From Bacteroidales bacterium (GTDB taxonomy: Bacteria; Bacteroidota; Bacteroidia; Bacteroidales; GCA-2748055): a stretch of DNA of 33,827 bases. Each line of letters starts with the position of its first letter. Positions within the stretch are counted from its first letter, which is position 1. The position numbers and the translations under genes were made by a program. Of this stretch, positions 1 through 7,723 are shown piece by piece. The notes below the pieces were generated by a model. The model saw only the letters and a program-made list of their open reading frames with translations, did no database searches and had not been told where the DNA came from. The stretch lies in contig JAOZQY010000022.1 of assembly GCA_029931975.1 (NCBI GenBank), positions 1-33,827 of the forward strand, in the 5' to 3' direction.

Positions 1-2
1 CC

Positions 3-74
3 GATATTGAAGAAAAAAAGCCATGGAATTCAACCCGTCTCTATGAGAATGGAATGTATATCGAACCGCTATAA
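3..74 (+). CDS. Possible C-terminal end of an unidentified gene (5' end outside window)
   Basis: The third forward frame is open from the window edge and ends in TAA at 72-74. It gives about 23 residues containing the segment KPWNSTRLYENGMYIEPL, which has a protein-like composition. The other two forward frames look less natural. I do not recognise the family. It would converge on deoC, which ends at 136. The fragment is too short to be certain that it is coding. Confidence 0.4.
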   Translation, partial: DIEEKKPWNSTRLYENGMYIEPL

Positions 75-80
75 TAATGT

Positions 81-98
81 ATAAGAACGTTTTCTTAT
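81..98. terminator. AT-rich hairpin between convergent gene ends
   Basis: ATAAGAA (81-87) pairs perfectly with TTCTTAT (92-98) around the loop CGTT. It sits between the end of the left-edge reading frame (74) and the end of deoC (136). The stem is short and AT-rich and there is no strong U tract, so it is at best a weak bidirectional terminator. Confidence 0.3.
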
Positions 99-135
99 CA
101 AACAAATATAGGGCTTTTAATCCAACTAAACATTG

Positions 136-1008
136 TCAAAAATAACTATAATCGGGTCCTTTGTCAAAAATTTCACCTAAAATCCGGTTTGCAAGCCTGC
201 TTGCACCAATTCTGAAGAGTTCAGAATTGAGCCAGTCATCTCCCAGGATTTCCTTTACGATATGAAAATATAGAAGAGCAGTACTGGTATCAGAAATACC
301 TCCCGCGGGCTTAATGCCAATTTTTCGTCCGCTTCGCTGGTAATAGTCTCTGATGGCGCAGCACATCACCACCATGGCCTCTGGCGTTGCGCCTGGTGAA
401 ATTTTCCCGGTGGAAGTCTTAATGAAGTTAGCTCCGGCTCCAATGACCAGCAGGGAGGCTTTACGAATTAGGTCGAGTTCTTGCAGGCTCCCGGTCTCCA
501 GGATCACTTTCAGGTGAACCGGACCTATTCGTTGCTTAATTACCTGGATCTCATATACAACATATTCAAGATCGTCCATGAGGAATTTTCCAACCTGCAT
601 CACTATATCAATCTCCTCCGCTCCCTGCTCGATGGCCTGTTCAATTTCCATTACTTTGATATTGGTAAAGGTCTGGGAGGCAGGAAATCCCCCACCCACA
701 GATGCAATACCTGTCAATGGATTATCCAGTTTTTCTTTTACAACTGACACCAGTTCCGGGTAGACGCAGATGGCAGCAACCCTGGGCATATCAGGGTAGA
801 TATCTGAGAGCTGGTTCACTTTTTCACACAGGCGTGATACATTTACTGAATTGTCTTGTTCACTCAGGGTGGTCAGATCGATCAGGCTAAAAATCTGTTT
901 CAGGTCTTCTTTGTTTGCAACCGAAGGTATGGATGCTTTTGCCCTTTGGAGATGTTGCTTAACCTCATGCGGGTCTACTGAGAGTTTAAAATCTGAGAGA
1001 ATTTTCAT
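136..1008 (-). CDS. deoC: Deoxyribose-phosphate aldolase
   Basis: Cytosolic class I aldolase that cleaves 2-deoxyribose 5-phosphate to acetaldehyde and glyceraldehyde 3-phosphate in deoxynucleoside catabolism. The product is 290 residues, longer than the roughly 250-260 residues usual for the enterobacterial enzyme because of an N-terminal extension of about 35 residues. The Schiff-base lysine lies in FIKTSTGK (K197), the second active-site lysine in IKPAGGI (K233), and the catalytic aspartate in EIDIVM (D134), so the active site is complete. It is the last gene of a minus-strand group (receiver protein, dtd, mazG remnant, deoC). Its ATG at 1008 lies inside the frame of the mazG remnant, which suggests the original genes were tightly packed. 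The identification is firm. Confidence 0.96.
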   Translation of the reverse strand: MKILSDFKLSVDPHEVKQHLQRAKASIPSVANKEDLKQIFSLIDLTTLSEQDNSVNVSRLCEKVNQLSDIYPDMPRVAAICVYPELVSVVKEKLDNPLTGIASVGGGFPASQTFTNIKVMEIEQAIEQGAEEIDIVMQVGKFLMDDLEYVVYEIQVIKQRIGPVHLKVILETGSLQELDLIRKASLLVIGAGANFIKTSTGKISPGATPEAMVVMCCAIRDYYQRSGRKIGIKPAGGISDTSTALLYFHIVKEILGDDWLNSELFRIGASRLANRILGEIFDKGPDYSYF

Positions 1009-1149
1009 TTGTGGCTTCTATTCCATACAATTTATCATTTTGTTGATGACGGTCAAAATCCCGGACGGTTTTTTTCTGCAGATTTTTCGCATCAATACTG
1101 GCGCTTCCACTGGATTGTCTACCGTTTACCTGGCTTCCGACACAGTCAT
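986..1149 (-). pseudogene. Remnant of a MazG-like nucleotide pyrophosphohydrolase gene (internal deletion)
   Basis: An ATG at 1149-1147 overlaps the dtd stop as TAATG and begins MTVSEAR before a stop. This matches the usual start of the short MazG-like proteins (M-T-x-x-E-A-Q). Shifting one base, the next frame reads on and contains KKTVRDFDRHQQNDKL at roughly 1080-1027, the characteristic C-terminal tail of the same family (EKKTxRDxDRHxxNxKL). The 70-80 central residues with the metal-binding EExxE/ExxD helices are missing. In Bacteroides-type genomes I recall a gene order of dtd, mazG-like, deoC, exactly this position. What is left is the two ends of the gene with a deletion and a frameshift; no working enzyme can be made. 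Confidence 0.7.
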
Positions 1150-1601
1150 TATTCCCTGTTTTTAGTATCAATAAAGATGGTTACGGGGCCTTCATTGGTC
1201 AGGGATACCTGCATATAGGCGCCAAATTTACCCGTAAGTACTGTTTTTTCAATTTCGGCCTGTATATGCTCGATAAATGCTTCGTACAGGGGGATTGCTG
1301 TTTCTGGCGAAGCAGCTTTTATATAAGAGGGCCGGTTTCCTTTTTTTGTGCTGGCATGAAGGGTAAACTGGCTGATTACCATGATATCTCCTTCGACATC
1401 CTTAATAGAAAGATTCATGAATCCTTCAGCATCATCAAAAATTCGTAGCAGGCTGATTTTTCTGCTTAGCCATTCAATATCGGATCGGGTGTCGGATTCT
1501 TCAATTCCCAGCAGGACCACCAGTCCCACACCAATCTCCTTTGTTGTTTCCCTGTTAATGATGATTGAGGCACCAGACACTTTTTGAATAAGCGCTCTCA
1601 T
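1149..1601 (-). CDS. dtd: D-aminoacyl-tRNA deacylase
   Basis: Cytosolic proofreading enzyme that hydrolyses D-amino acids (and glycine mischarged on tRNA-Ala) from tRNA, recycling the tRNA. The product is 150 residues, the normal length for the family. Both signature motifs are present: SQFTL at residues 77-81 and NEGPVT at 136-141, including the Gly-Pro pair (138-139) that gives chiral selectivity. The start codon overlaps the stop of the upstream receiver gene (ATGA), so translation is probably coupled. The stop overlaps the ATG of the degraded mazG-like gene. The identification is firm. Confidence 0.96.
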   Translation of the reverse strand: MRALIQKVSGASIIINRETTKEIGVGLVVLLGIEESDTRSDIEWLSRKISLLRIFDDAEGFMNLSIKDVEGDIMVISQFTLHASTKKGNRPSYIKAASPETAIPLYEAFIEHIQAEIEKTVLTGKFGAYMQVSLTNEGPVTIFIDTKNRE

Positions 1602-2023
1602 GAGAGATTGTCGTTGACCATTCTGTATAGGGCTATCCGGTTGATTGGTTTGGCTATATAGTCGTTGAAACCTGCCTGGAGACAGCGGTTCCGATCATTA
1701 TTCATGGTGTAGGCAGTCTGGGCAATAATGGGTATGGCCGGATGGCGCGATTTAATAATCCGCATGGCTTCATATCCATTCATTACAGGCATATTTAGAT
1801 CCATCAGTATCAGGTCAACACCTCCCCCATATTCAGTGATAATATCTACAGCTTCTTTTCCGTTTTTGGCACGGATTACTTTTGCGTCTGCTCTTTGAAG
1901 AAGGGTTTTCAAATAATAAAAATTCACCTCTTCATCCTCGGTGATCAAAACCACCCGGTTGTTCCAGCGATAGTCAGGCATTCCCATAATGGGAGCTGCC
2001 TTTTTAGAGTCTTGTTTTTTCAT
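1598..2023 (-). CDS. Stand-alone response regulator receiver protein
   Basis: A 141-residue protein made of one CheY-like receiver domain after a basic N-terminal tail of about 22 residues. The acidic pocket (D30/E31/E32 in ITEDEE), the phospho-acceptor D75 (LILMDLNMP), the switch threonine T103 (AQTAY) and the invariant lysine K125 (IAKP) are all there, so it should be phosphorylatable. There is no output domain. The sequence resembles the C-terminal receivers of Bacteroidota hybrid kinases, so it may pass phosphate on or act by protein contact. No kinase is adjacent; the hybrid kinase at 11809-14673 and the kinase at 17694-18896 are the nearest. It overlaps dtd by four bases and is probably co-transcribed with it. 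A run of nine G/C lies 59 bases upstream. Confidence 0.9.
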   Translation of the reverse strand: MKKQDSKKAAPIMGMPDYRWNNRVVLITEDEEVNFYYLKTLLQRADAKVIRAKNGKEAVDIITEYGGGVDLILMDLNMPVMNGYEAMRIIKSRHPAIPIIAQTAYTMNNDRNRCLQAGFNDYIAKPINRIALYRMVNDNLS

Positions 2024-2081
2024 GACGGCGCTTTAATAGCTTGTTACAAAGGATACCTTCTAATAAACATGAAAAAGCTTA

Positions 2082-2090
2082 GGGGGGGGG
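2082..2090. repeat. Nine-base homopolymer G (C on the minus strand)
   Basis: A run of nine G on the plus strand lies in the 116-base space between the start of the receiver gene (2023) and the end of the beta-barrel gene (2140), that is in the leader or promoter region of the receiver-dtd-deoC group. Such tracts are prone to slippage. The same interval shows no clean TAnnTTTG promoter on the minus strand; the nearest is a one-base-too-long match at 2047-2055. Confidence 0.7.
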
Positions 2091-2139
2091 ATATAGTTTT
2101 TAACAATTTGGCAAAAAAGGTAAAAGGATCAATTAACAG

Positions 2140-3312
2140 TTAAAAACTCCACTTCAAACGTAGAAAACCAAAGGTATTCTTCTCCCTGTTTTTATGGCCC
2201 GAGGGGTCTTCAAACTCGGCAGAAAAGTACTGAAGGATCAACGAGAGATCAAAATTGCTATTTATTGAGAGGTCGAAGGAGGGTCCCAGATAGACTCCTT
2301 TCCACCGGGGATACCAGATAGTGGCAAAGCCACCATTGATCAGCGGAGTAAGAGGATAACTTATGTTTCCAAAAAAGGACCATTCGGTAAATCCCAGGTT
2401 TTTTACGTCCAGACTACCCGAATAGAATTGCAGAAAACTGTAAATATCCAGGTCCTTTGCAAAGGCGGAATACAACCCTTCTATCTGGATCATCAAGGAA
2501 TTGGAGAAGGTATAGTCAAAGCCGACAGAGCTCATTAAATAGCCGGTGGTATCCTTAAACTGTTTCAGGTCTCTGAAATAGCTCATTTCGCCACGAAAAG
2601 CCGAGGAGCCTATATTTCCGCTCCAGCCCGCTCCAAGGACCAGGTCCTCTTCCTGGTAGATCCCGCCCAAGAGCTGGATATCAAAAGCCAGAGTGTTAAA
2701 CCTGAAGTATCCTGCAGCGGTGACCCGGTTGGCACTGTCGATCTTGGTAGCCAGCTCAATGCTTGAAGCATTCCCCGTATAATAAGAGAGTCGCAGGGCA
2801 TCGCTCCCGGGACGTTCAGGATAATCTACCTCGAAATAGGAGTAGCTGTTAAAGATGTCATTGGGATTCCAGACAAAGGTCTGGCCCCAGTTGATCCGCT
2901 GACGACCTGCTTTGATTTCCAGGTTTCCAAAGCTTGCCTGCAACCACAAGCGGTCCATGGTGGAGGCAAGTACATATCCGGCATTGTCTCCCAGATTTCC
3001 ATCATACATCCATGTCAGGTCCATCCAGCCGGGATCTCCGGCCAGCCCCTCTGTGTATCCGGGAATCTTAGCTATGGTGTTTCCGCTAATGATTCTGCTT
3101 CTGAATTGCAGGGAGCCGGACAGCCAGTCTGTGGGATAGATCATCAGCTTAAATCTGTTCTGTAAACTGTTTTCCCAGAGCCACTGGTTGGGAACATGGT
3201 AAGCGGTTTGCATATCGGAAATGTAGCCATTGAGGCTTATCTTCTCCTGGCCCCGGGCTCCGGCAGAAATCAGCAGGATAAAAAAGAGTATGCAGATGGG
3301 CCTTCTGTTCAT
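2140..3312 (-). CDS. Outer-membrane beta-barrel protein of the ABC export operon
   Basis: A 390-residue protein with a clear signal peptide (residues 1-22, cut after GARGQ). The rest is a series of alternating hydrophobic/polar strands ending in LRLKWSF, a C-terminal aromatic typical of barrel proteins of the outer membrane. The segment GRQRINWGQTFVWNPNDIFN (136-155) followed by ERPGSDALRLSYY recalls the family signature of DUF1302-type porins; the family link is my inference. It is the last gene of the operon and starts only six bases after the ABC ATPase ends, which argues that it is the outer-membrane exit or acceptor of the transport system. No enzymatic motif is seen. The barrel call is fairly sure; the exact function is unknown. 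Confidence 0.8.
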   Translation of the reverse strand: MNRRPICILFFILLISAGARGQEKISLNGYISDMQTAYHVPNQWLWENSLQNRFKLMIYPTDWLSGSLQFRSRIISGNTIAKIPGYTEGLAGDPGWMDLTWMYDGNLGDNAGYVLASTMDRLWLQASFGNLEIKAGRQRINWGQTFVWNPNDIFNSYSYFEVDYPERPGSDALRLSYYTGNASSIELATKIDSANRVTAAGYFRFNTLAFDIQLLGGIYQEEDLVLGAGWSGNIGSSAFRGEMSYFRDLKQFKDTTGYLMSSVGFDYTFSNSLMIQIEGLYSAFAKDLDIYSFLQFYSGSLDVKNLGFTEWSFFGNISYPLTPLINGGFATIWYPRWKGVYLGPSFDLSINSNFDLSLILQYFSAEFEDPSGHKNREKNTFGFLRLKWSF

Positions 3313-3318
3313 TGCCCC

Positions 3319-4005
3319 CTAATTCTTTCTTTCGTCTGAAATCACTTTTCCGTCTTCAAGGGTAATGACCCTTCTGGCTTTTTTTACTACACGGGCATCG
3401 TGGGTGGAAAAGATAAAGGTGATCCCCTCCTCCTTATTCAACTGTTCCATGATATCCAGCAGGGTTTCGGTGGATTTGGAATCCAGGTTGGCGGTGGGCT
3501 CGTCGGCCAGCACAAACTTGGGCTTGGATGCCAGGGCACGGGCTACAGCCACCCGCTGTTGCTGTCCACCCGACAGTTTTGACGGTCTGCTGTTGATTCG
3601 GTCCTCCAGCCCTACAGCCTTCAGCAGTTCAAAGGTGCGGTCATCTCGTTCCTTCTTGTTCCATTTCTGCAGACTCATGATGAACTCAACGTTCTCTTTG
3701 GCGGTAAGCACAGGTATCAGGTTATAGGACTGGAATACAAAGCCGATGTTGCGCATTCGGAAATCGATCAATGCCGAAGATTTTAATCCGGCCAGGTTGG
3801 TTTGATCCACTATAATTTCTCCATCGCTTGGAGTGTCGAGGCCACCAATCATATTCAGCAGGGTGGTTTTCCCCGATCCCGAAGGACCTACAATCGCTGC
3901 AAATTCCCCTTTTTCAAAGTCCAGGGAAACGCCATTCACGGCATGAACTTTCACCTCGGAGCTGTTGTATATTTTGTGTACGTTTTTGATTTCTAATATT
4001 TTCAT
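3319..4005 (-). CDS. ABC transporter ATP-binding protein, LolD/MacB type
   Basis: The cytoplasmic ATPase subunit of an ABC transporter, 228 residues. It has Walker A GPSGSGKTT (40-48), Q-loop Q92, signature LSGGQQQR (144-151), Walker B FVLADEP with E169, D-loop NLDS and switch H202 (FSTHD). The SYNLIPVLTAKENV segment after the Q-loop is typical of the LolD/MacB/FtsE group, which drives conformational change in FtsX-fold permeases rather than classic import. It lies downstream of the two permease genes. The gap of 62 bases holds a strong hairpin and a 12-base direct repeat, which may set its level relative to the permeases. All ATPase residues are intact. Confidence 0.93.
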   Translation of the reverse strand: MKILEIKNVHKIYNSSEVKVHAVNGVSLDFEKGEFAAIVGPSGSGKTTLLNMIGGLDTPSDGEIIVDQTNLAGLKSSALIDFRMRNIGFVFQSYNLIPVLTAKENVEFIMSLQKWNKKERDDRTFELLKAVGLEDRINSRPSKLSGGQQQRVAVARALASKPKFVLADEPTANLDSKSTETLLDIMEQLNKEEGITFIFSTHDARVVKKARRVITLEDGKVISDERKN

Positions 4006-4021
4006 GACTTTTGTATTTTAT

Positions 4022-4078
4022 ACTATCTAACTATCAACTATCTAACTAAGTACAGAATAGCCTGTGGCTATTCTGTAC
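4022..4078 (-). promoter_or_regulatory. Intercistronic 13-bp perfect hairpin plus 12-base direct repeat
   Basis: GTACAGAATAGCC (4050-4062) and GGCTATTCTGTAC (4066-4078) form a perfect 13-bp stem with a three-base loop. The permease stop codon (4070-4068) lies inside the stem. Next to it the 12-mer ACTATCTAACTA occurs twice (4022-4033 and 4037-4048), separated by TCA. On the transcribed strand there is no U run after the stem, so it does not look like an intrinsic terminator. An RNA-stability or processing element between permease and ATPase messages is more likely. Confidence 0.65.
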
Positions 4079-5495
4079 GCAAGGCTTCAGCCGGATCCAG
4101 CTTCAGGGCTTTCAATGCCGGATAGATGGAAGAAAGGATTCCGGTAATAATGATCAGGACGGTTACAGTTATGAAGAAGGAGCTTGAGATTACAGGATAA
4201 ATATGAGAAGTAAATCCCATGGCTTCCAATCCTTCGGCATAGTTGCTAAAATTTATTCCATTCGTTGAGGTCAGACCGATAATGATCTTACTGAAAATCA
4301 TTCCTACCACGCCACCTATCAGGGAAAGGAATACGGATTCAAGCATGATCATTTGGAATACCTTCTTCTTATTCATTCCGATGGCTGTTAGCATTCCCAG
4401 CTCCTTGGTTCTTTCGAGCACGACCATCAGCATGGTATTTACAATACCGAATGCCAGTGCTGCTAAAATAATGACCATGAAGAAGGCATACAACTTGCTT
4501 ATCATGTCGATCATCATGGCCAGGTCGGGTTGTATCTCTTTCCAGCTCATGATCTCAAGGCCGGGAAGTTTTTTTTCCAGAGAAGCTGCCATCTCTTTGC
4601 TGGCATCCGGGTTATCCAGTCGGACAATGATTTGATGATACGCGTCCGGGGCCAAACCGGTAAGTTCTGCCAGGTCCTTATTTTGAACCAGCACCTGGCT
4701 CATTTCGAACATGCTGTTCTTGATATCAAAAATTCCTGCAATCCTGAATACAGCCCCGGTCTGCATCTGGTCTTTATCAAGGAAAGTCAGTGTCATTTTT
4801 GAGCGGGTCCTGAAGGACCATGCTTCCTCCTTGATCAATGCGCCGTATTCATGTTGTTCTTTCATGGAGAGCACAGTCTTCATTTCCTTTTTAAAAGCTT
4901 TCTCACTTTTGAAGCGTTTGCCATTGAAAGGAGCTAATCTATCCAGTACTTTCACCGGAACCCCCCTTGCAGCCAGGTTGTCGAGCATTTCCTGATCGAT
5001 TCGGTAACGAATAATGTTCAGTTCTTTAGCAAGCTCCTGGCCAATGAAAGCCAGTTTATGGCGACTTTCTGTTTCAAAAAAATCACCTGTTGCCGGCATG
5101 GTGGTTTCATTGAGCCTTAGTACTTCTTTTTCTTTTTCCGGATCGATTCCCACGATCTGTACCCCTGCACTCTTGGTGGCCGTATTGGCCATGCCGCTAA
5201 TCACTTTCCGGCCACAAGCTGCGTTCACGCCTGGTGTTTCCTCTACGCTTGAAAGAACCTTTTCAGCATCAGGGATGAGAAGTTGCATATCGTAGTTGTC
5301 ACGAAAGGCCGGATCATTAATATGTATATGTGATATTTCTTCATTCAGAGCGGCATCCACACGCTGCTCAATGGCGCCATTCATAACGGCTACTGCGAAG
5401 ACGCCCCCAAAGATCCCGATGGTGATTGAAATAATGACCACCAGGCTGCGGACCTTGTTTCGCCAGATGTTTTTCCATGCTGTTTTCCAGATCAT
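4068..5495 (-). CDS. ABC transporter permease, FtsX/MacB (LolC/E-like) fold
   Basis: An inner-membrane permease of 475 residues. The topology is the LolC/E/MacB pattern: one N-terminal membrane helix (about 17-39), a large periplasmic domain (about 40-330), then three helices (about 336-359, 382-407, 436-460). The cytosolic segment ERTKELGMLTAIGMNKKKV (361-379) after the second helix is the typical coupling loop that contacts the ATPase. The periplasmic domain includes a charged stretch at about 160-235 that may be an insertion compared with shorter family members. It starts 10 bases after the preceding permease gene ends. The two permeases are different in sequence, so the pump is probably a heterodimer as in LolCDE. 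The substrate is not shown by the sequence. Confidence 0.9.
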   Translation of the reverse strand: MIWKTAWKNIWRNKVRSLVVIISITIGIFGGVFAVAVMNGAIEQRVDAALNEEISHIHINDPAFRDNYDMQLLIPDAEKVLSSVEETPGVNAACGRKVISGMANTATKSAGVQIVGIDPEKEKEVLRLNETTMPATGDFFETESRHKLAFIGQELAKELNIIRYRIDQEMLDNLAARGVPVKVLDRLAPFNGKRFKSEKAFKKEMKTVLSMKEQHEYGALIKEEAWSFRTRSKMTLTFLDKDQMQTGAVFRIAGIFDIKNSMFEMSQVLVQNKDLAELTGLAPDAYHQIIVRLDNPDASKEMAASLEKKLPGLEIMSWKEIQPDLAMMIDMISKLYAFFMVIILAALAFGIVNTMLMVVLERTKELGMLTAIGMNKKKVFQMIMLESVFLSLIGGVVGMIFSKIIIGLTSTNGINFSNYAEGLEAMGFTSHIYPVISSSFFITVTVLIIITGILSSIYPALKALKLDPAEALRTE

Positions 5496-5505
5496 ATCAA
5501 ATAGC

Positions 5506-6921
5506 TTATGCTCTTAGAGCGTTTACGACTTTCATTGTGAAAATTTTTCGGAGGGGATAGACGATAGCCAGTAGTACCATGGCCAGGACGATCAAAATTT
5601 GGGAGATGTAGTAGATATCGATGGTCCAGAAGGCAAATTGTGGCTCCATGCCATACTCTTCAAACATAAGAGCCATTTCTCCCTTGAATATAAGGGGATG
5701 ATTCACACCATAAAGGATGAGGATAGTGGCAACTATTACTCCGGCAAGGAGGCCCAGCATTCCAATCAGCAGCATCTCCAGGGTTATGACCGAACTGAGT
5801 TTCTTTTTCTGCATTCCGATGGCCACCAGAACCCCGAACTCTCGCTTTCGCTCAGCCGTAAGCATTAATACGGTTCCGAATATTCCAAAGGCAATCACCA
5901 GGTACAGGATCCCCAGCATAATCTGTCCGCCTTTATCATCTGCATCCATCTGCGAGACCATCACATCGTTCATCTCCCTCCATTCCATGACCCTCTTCTC
6001 CCCCGACACCAGGCCGCCGATCCTTTCAACGGTTCCGGCTATGGCCCTGTCTTTGTTATCCTTCACCGCCAGAGCCAGGGAGGTAAGGTTTCCCTCTGCA
6101 TTATAAAGCCCCTGGCAAATATCAAGGGGCAGGTAGACAATCTTATTATCAATATCGGGAAGCGGAAGTTTCACGATCCCTTTGATCTCGTATTTACCTG
6201 CAGCTGTGGTGGCATGATAACCCTGGCTGATCAATACAATGGTGTCCCCGATGCCCAGCTTCAGGTAGCTGGAAAGCTTTTCACCCACCCAGACCCCGGG
6301 CTCACCCATCTCTATATGGCCATTGTCAAAACGGGAATATTGTTCGATGGCTGGCATCCACTGCCCGGCATCTTTATCACTGATGCCCAGATCCAATTGT
6401 AGCCTGGAGGCAGTGGTATAAGTGCTGTTTTCAAACAGTGGAGCCAGTTCTTTAATCTTTTCAGGCAGATTGCTGTCCTGTTTGATAAGCTCAATGGATG
6501 CTGCACTTAGTTTGTATTTCACCATTTTGTCTGTGACCTTCGACAGGTGCTCTTCCTTTTCAGGATCCACACCCATAACCATAACCCCCTTGGTTTGCGG
6601 GCCATTGGAGGCAAGGGCAAAGGATTCGAAGCGCGGTATTGTAGCTGTCACATTTGCATCCGCAAGGATCCGTTGCTCCAGTTGCCGGTCATAAGGGAAG
6701 GTGTTGTCAACTATCTTTTCTTCCCAGAAATCCTTGTGCTGTACCTGGATGTACCCGGTATAAGATTCAATGGCGTTCTTATACATGTGATCATAAGATC
6801 CCAGCTGGAGGGATCGCATAAACAGGGCGAAAAAGACTGCAAAGAAGATGGATGCTGAGGTGATCAGTGTACGGCGTCTGTTTCGCCAAAGATTTCGCCA
6901 TGCAAGCTTTAAATTATTCAT
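5506..6921 (-). CDS. ABC transporter permease, FtsX/MacB (LolC/E-like) fold, second subunit
   Basis: A 471-residue inner-membrane permease with the same plan as its neighbour: membrane helix at about 18-38 after a basic RNLWRNRRR stretch, a long periplasmic domain, then three C-terminal helices. The coupling loop ERKREFGVLVAIGMQKKKL follows helix 2. Near the N-terminus of the periplasmic domain, ESYTGYIQVQHKDF resembles the short conserved stretch seen in LolE/LolC-like permeases. It begins 24 bases after the LolA-like gene ends and is followed after 10 bases by the other permease gene. It is presumed to pair with that permease and the ATPase at 3319-4005. Assignment to the fold is firm; the substrate is unknown. 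Confidence 0.9.
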   Translation of the reverse strand: MNNLKLAWRNLWRNRRRTLITSASIFFAVFFALFMRSLQLGSYDHMYKNAIESYTGYIQVQHKDFWEEKIVDNTFPYDRQLEQRILADANVTATIPRFESFALASNGPQTKGVMVMGVDPEKEEHLSKVTDKMVKYKLSAASIELIKQDSNLPEKIKELAPLFENSTYTTASRLQLDLGISDKDAGQWMPAIEQYSRFDNGHIEMGEPGVWVGEKLSSYLKLGIGDTIVLISQGYHATTAAGKYEIKGIVKLPLPDIDNKIVYLPLDICQGLYNAEGNLTSLALAVKDNKDRAIAGTVERIGGLVSGEKRVMEWREMNDVMVSQMDADDKGGQIMLGILYLVIAFGIFGTVLMLTAERKREFGVLVAIGMQKKKLSSVITLEMLLIGMLGLLAGVIVATILILYGVNHPLIFKGEMALMFEEYGMEPQFAFWTIDIYYISQILIVLAMVLLAIVYPLRKIFTMKVVNALRA

Positions 6922-6945
6922 AGCTATAATATTAACATATATTAT

Positions 6946-7707
6946 TTAACGAATCCGTTTCATGTTCTGTTGGGAAAAGAAACTCTCTTTAATGGGAGCG
7001 TTGAAATGGTTCTCTTTAATCTCAATAATAGTCATCTGCCCCTCTTCCTCGGCCGGGATCATCTCGATTCGAGTGGGAATCAGGCGTCCGTCCATGGTTT
7101 TTATTTCGCTACCTGTTTCGGTTCGAACCAGGTAGCCATCTTCGTCGTAAAGCTCTGATTTCAGGAAGAGGAAATCCTTTTTATCTATCCAGCGGATCTG
7201 GTGTCCCCAGATGACAGCTGCATCTTCTTTGGCCACCAATTTGATTTTATAACACATGCGGCCGTCTACCTCTTCTTCTCCCACGATCTGATGGGTATAA
7301 TCGTTGACCACGGACGATTCTTTCAGGATATCATCATTGGTATAGTCGGAGCCCATCCAGCCCTGCGACATCATGGAAGGAGGAAGTTTAATCAGCCGGC
7401 TGATGGTGGGGTTCCAGCTCCACATTTCATTCTGGCGCTTCAGGAAAGATTGTCCTTTATCCTTGGCGGGAGCGGTAATCAGGGTCAGGGCATACTCTCT
7501 GCCACTGGTCCAGTTCTTAAACTCAATGGTTCGCTCCCAGGTGGGCCGGACGATGGTCATGGCCATAATGCTGGTACTGGTCTTTTCGCCATTGAATTTT
7601 TCATCTGCTTTGTGAACAATCTCTTTGGGGGAGAGATCCTGTCCCAGCACGGGGAAGGTTATTCCCGAAAGTAGGAACATTGTTAGTAGTTTGGTTCTTG
7701 TTTTCAT
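6946..7707 (-). CDS. LolA-like periplasmic carrier (outer membrane lipoprotein-sorting protein family)
   Basis: A 253-residue exported protein with signal peptide 1-22 (cut after PVLGQ). The mature part shows the pattern of the COG2834/LolA_like family: WERTIEFKNW, then TAPAKDKGQSFLKR, MWSWNP and the diagnostic MGSDYTNDDI (118-127). Members fold as an open half-barrel that can hold acyl chains or lipoproteins. This is not the housekeeping LolA; relatives often sit beside RND or ABC pumps and an outer-membrane barrel. Here it lies 16 bases after the TetR gene and 24 bases before the permeases. The likely role is to carry a lipid-like or lipoprotein substrate from the pump to the outer membrane. 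That role is inferred from fold and context. Confidence 0.87.
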   Translation of the reverse strand: MKTRTKLLTMFLLSGITFPVLGQDLSPKEIVHKADEKFNGEKTSTSIMAMTIVRPTWERTIEFKNWTSGREYALTLITAPAKDKGQSFLKRQNEMWSWNPTISRLIKLPPSMMSQGWMGSDYTNDDILKESSVVNDYTHQIVGEEEVDGRMCYKIKLVAKEDAAVIWGHQIRWIDKKDFLFLKSELYDEDGYLVRTETGSEIKTMDGRLIPTRIEMIPAEEEGQMTIIEIKENHFNAPIKESFFSQQNMKRIR

Positions 7708-7723
7708 GGTGTTTAAAATTCAA

